DNA of 12,517 nt, from NCBI GenBank assembly GCA_018971455.1, contig JAGXAV010000020.1, positions 1 to 12,517 of the forward strand. Reading direction: 5' to 3'. The notes under the pieces are model-generated. The model was given only the letters and a program-made list of their open reading frames with translations, ran no database searches and had not been told where the DNA came from. Made by a program: the position numbers and the translations under genes. Position 1 is the stretch's first letter. The number at the start of each line of letters is the position of its first letter. Below, piece after piece: positions 11,473 through 12,517 of this stretch. This DNA comes from Rhodospirillales bacterium. Its GTDB lineage: Bacteria; Pseudomonadota; Alphaproteobacteria; Acetobacterales; Acetobacteraceae.

Positions 11473-12517
11473 GCCTGTTCGAGCGGTTCCTCACCCTCTG
11501 GGTGGGCCTCTGCATCGTCACCGGCATCGTCGCCGGCCAAGCCGCACCCGGGCTGTTCCACGCCGTGGGTGCGGCGACGATTGCGCAGGTCAACCTGCCG
11601 GTGGCGGGCCTGGTGTGGCTGATGATCGTGCCGATGCTGCTGAAGATCGACCCGGCGGCCCTGCGCGAAGTGGGGGCGCACTGGCGCGGCATGGCCGCCA
11701 CCTTCGGGGTGAACTGGCTGGTCAAGCCGTTCAGCATGGCGTTGCTCGGCTGGCTGTTCATCGGCCAGGTCTTCCGCCCGCTGCTGCCGGCCGCACAGAT
11801 CGATTCCTACATTGCCGGCCTCATCCTGCTCGCCGCGGCGCCGTGCACGGCGATGGTCTTTGTGTGGTCGAACCTCGTCGATGGCGAGCCGCATTTCACC
11901 CTCTCGCAGGTGGCGCTGAACGACGCGGTGATGATCGTCGCCTTCGCGCCGCTGGTCGGCCTGCTGCTCGGACTGTCCTCGATCACCGTGCCGTGGGGCA
12001 CGCTGCTGCTCTCGGTGCTGCTCTACATCGTCGTGCCGGTGACCGCCGCCCAGCTCTGGCGGCGATCGCTGCTGCGCCGTGGCGCGCTGGAGCGCGTGCT
12101 GGCCCGGCTGGCGCCCCTCTCGCTCATCGCCCTGCTGGCGACGCTGGTGCTGCTCTTCGGCCTGCAGGGTGAGGCGATCTCGGCCCAGCCGCTGGTCATC
12201 GCGCTGCTCGCCGTGCCGATCATCATCCAGGTCATCTTCAATGCCGGCCTCGCGTACTGGATCAACCGGCGCCTCGGCGTCGCGTGGTGCGTGGCCGGGC
12301 CGTCGGCCCTGATCGGCGCCTCGAACTTATTCGAGCTGGCGGTGGCCACCGCCATCGCGCTGTTCGGCTTCCAGTCGGGGGCGGCGCTCGCCACCGTGGT
12401 GGGCGTGCTGGTCGAGGTGCCGGTGATGCTGCTGGTGGTGCGCGTGGTGCGCGCGACGCGGGGCTGGGACGAGGCGGGGCTGCCGGCGGCAGCGCCGGAT
12501 CCGGCTTGCCCGCCGGC
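11469..12517 (+). CDS. acr3: Acr3 family arsenite efflux transporter (3' end cut by window)
   Basis: 349 codons are visible, with no stop before the window end; Acr3 proteins are usually about 340-360 residues, so little is missing. About ten membrane segments. Family marks are NLPVAGLVWLMIVPMLLKID (42-61), AAAPCTAMVFVWS with the essential transport cysteine C126, QVALNDAVMIVAF (147-159), and GASNLFELAVATAIALFG (283-300) with the conserved Glu E289. The pump extrudes As(OH)3 using the proton gradient. LFEL replaces the commoner FFEL. The ATG overlaps the arsC stop (ATGA), the third such overlap in the operon. It is often also named arsB, but belongs to the BASS/Acr3 family rather than to the ArsB/NhaD family. 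Confidence 0.94.
   Translation, partial: MSLFERFLTLWVGLCIVTGIVAGQAAPGLFHAVGAATIAQVNLPVAGLVWLMIVPMLLKIDPAALREVGAHWRGMAATFGVNWLVKPFSMALLGWLFIGQVFRPLLPAAQIDSYIAGLILLAAAPCTAMVFVWSNLVDGEPHFTLSQVALNDAVMIVAFAPLVGLLLGLSSITVPWGTLLLSVLLYIVVPVTAAQLWRRSLLRRGALERVLARLAPLSLIALLATLVLLFGLQGEAISAQPLVIALLAVPIIIQVIFNAGLAYWINRRLGVAWCVAGPSALIGASNLFELAVATAIALFGFQSGAALATVVGVLVEVPVMLLVVRVVRATRGWDEAGLPAAAPDPACPP

Noticed and set aside
1..12517. CRISPR arrays, tRNA/rRNA genes, insertion sequences, toxin-antitoxin or phage-defence genes
   Set aside because: No spaced repeats, tRNA-like cloverleaf, transposase motifs or defence-type domains were seen on either strand.

Overview
This is a GC-rich, densely coded chromosomal stretch from an alphaproteobacterium. 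The undecaprenyl-diphosphatase variant with an ELFPVSSLGH motif, the alphaproteobacterial type of CarD protein and the two small unnamed proteins after the cold-shock gene fit Rhodospirillales/Acetobacteraceae best, but the exact taxon is inference. I see no tRNA, rRNA, CRISPR array, insertion sequence, prophage or attachment site, and no gene-free stretch longer than about 205 bases.

Layout. (1) 1-970, minus strand: uppP (lipid carrier recycling) runs, 3 bases apart, into a CaiB/BaiF CoA-transferase gene cut by the window edge. (2) 1140-3975, plus strand: a three-gene run of a secreted PheC-type cyclohexadienyl dehydratase-like protein, an SLC13/ArsB-NhaD-type permease and a short-chain dehydrogenase. 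(3) 4001-7218: a thiol and detoxification neighbourhood. A LysR regulator and a DsbA/FrnE-like oxidoreductase lie on the minus strand, and a peroxiredoxin-like protein and a glutathione S-transferase are divergent on the plus strand. The LysR/peroxiredoxin gap carries a twice-repeated small inverted repeat, a candidate operator. (4) 7124-8335, minus: a membrane acyltransferase-3 whose 3' end overlaps the GST gene tail to tail by 95 bp. (5) 8449-9983, plus: a CarD-type RNA polymerase-binding regulator, a cold-shock protein and two small conserved proteins of unknown function, with GC-rich hairpins between the small genes. (6) 10041-12517, plus: an arsenic resistance operon arsR-arsI-arsC-acr3. 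Every gene junction is a 4-base start/stop overlap, and an AT-rich promoter region with a TATAAT box precedes it.

How the genes work together. The ars operon forms a complete route. The ArsR repressor has a Cys-Cys-x5-Cys arsenite sensor. ArsI would split trivalent methylarsenicals to arsenite, ArsC reduces arsenate to arsenite, and Acr3 exports the arsenite. The LysR/DsbA/redoxin/GST set looks like a thiol-stress group under one regulator (inference). The remaining genes are ordinary housekeeping or metabolic genes. I did not find a convincing undescribed system. The most unusual items are the small-gene cassette after the cold-shock gene and the secreted PheC-like enzyme next to a permease.
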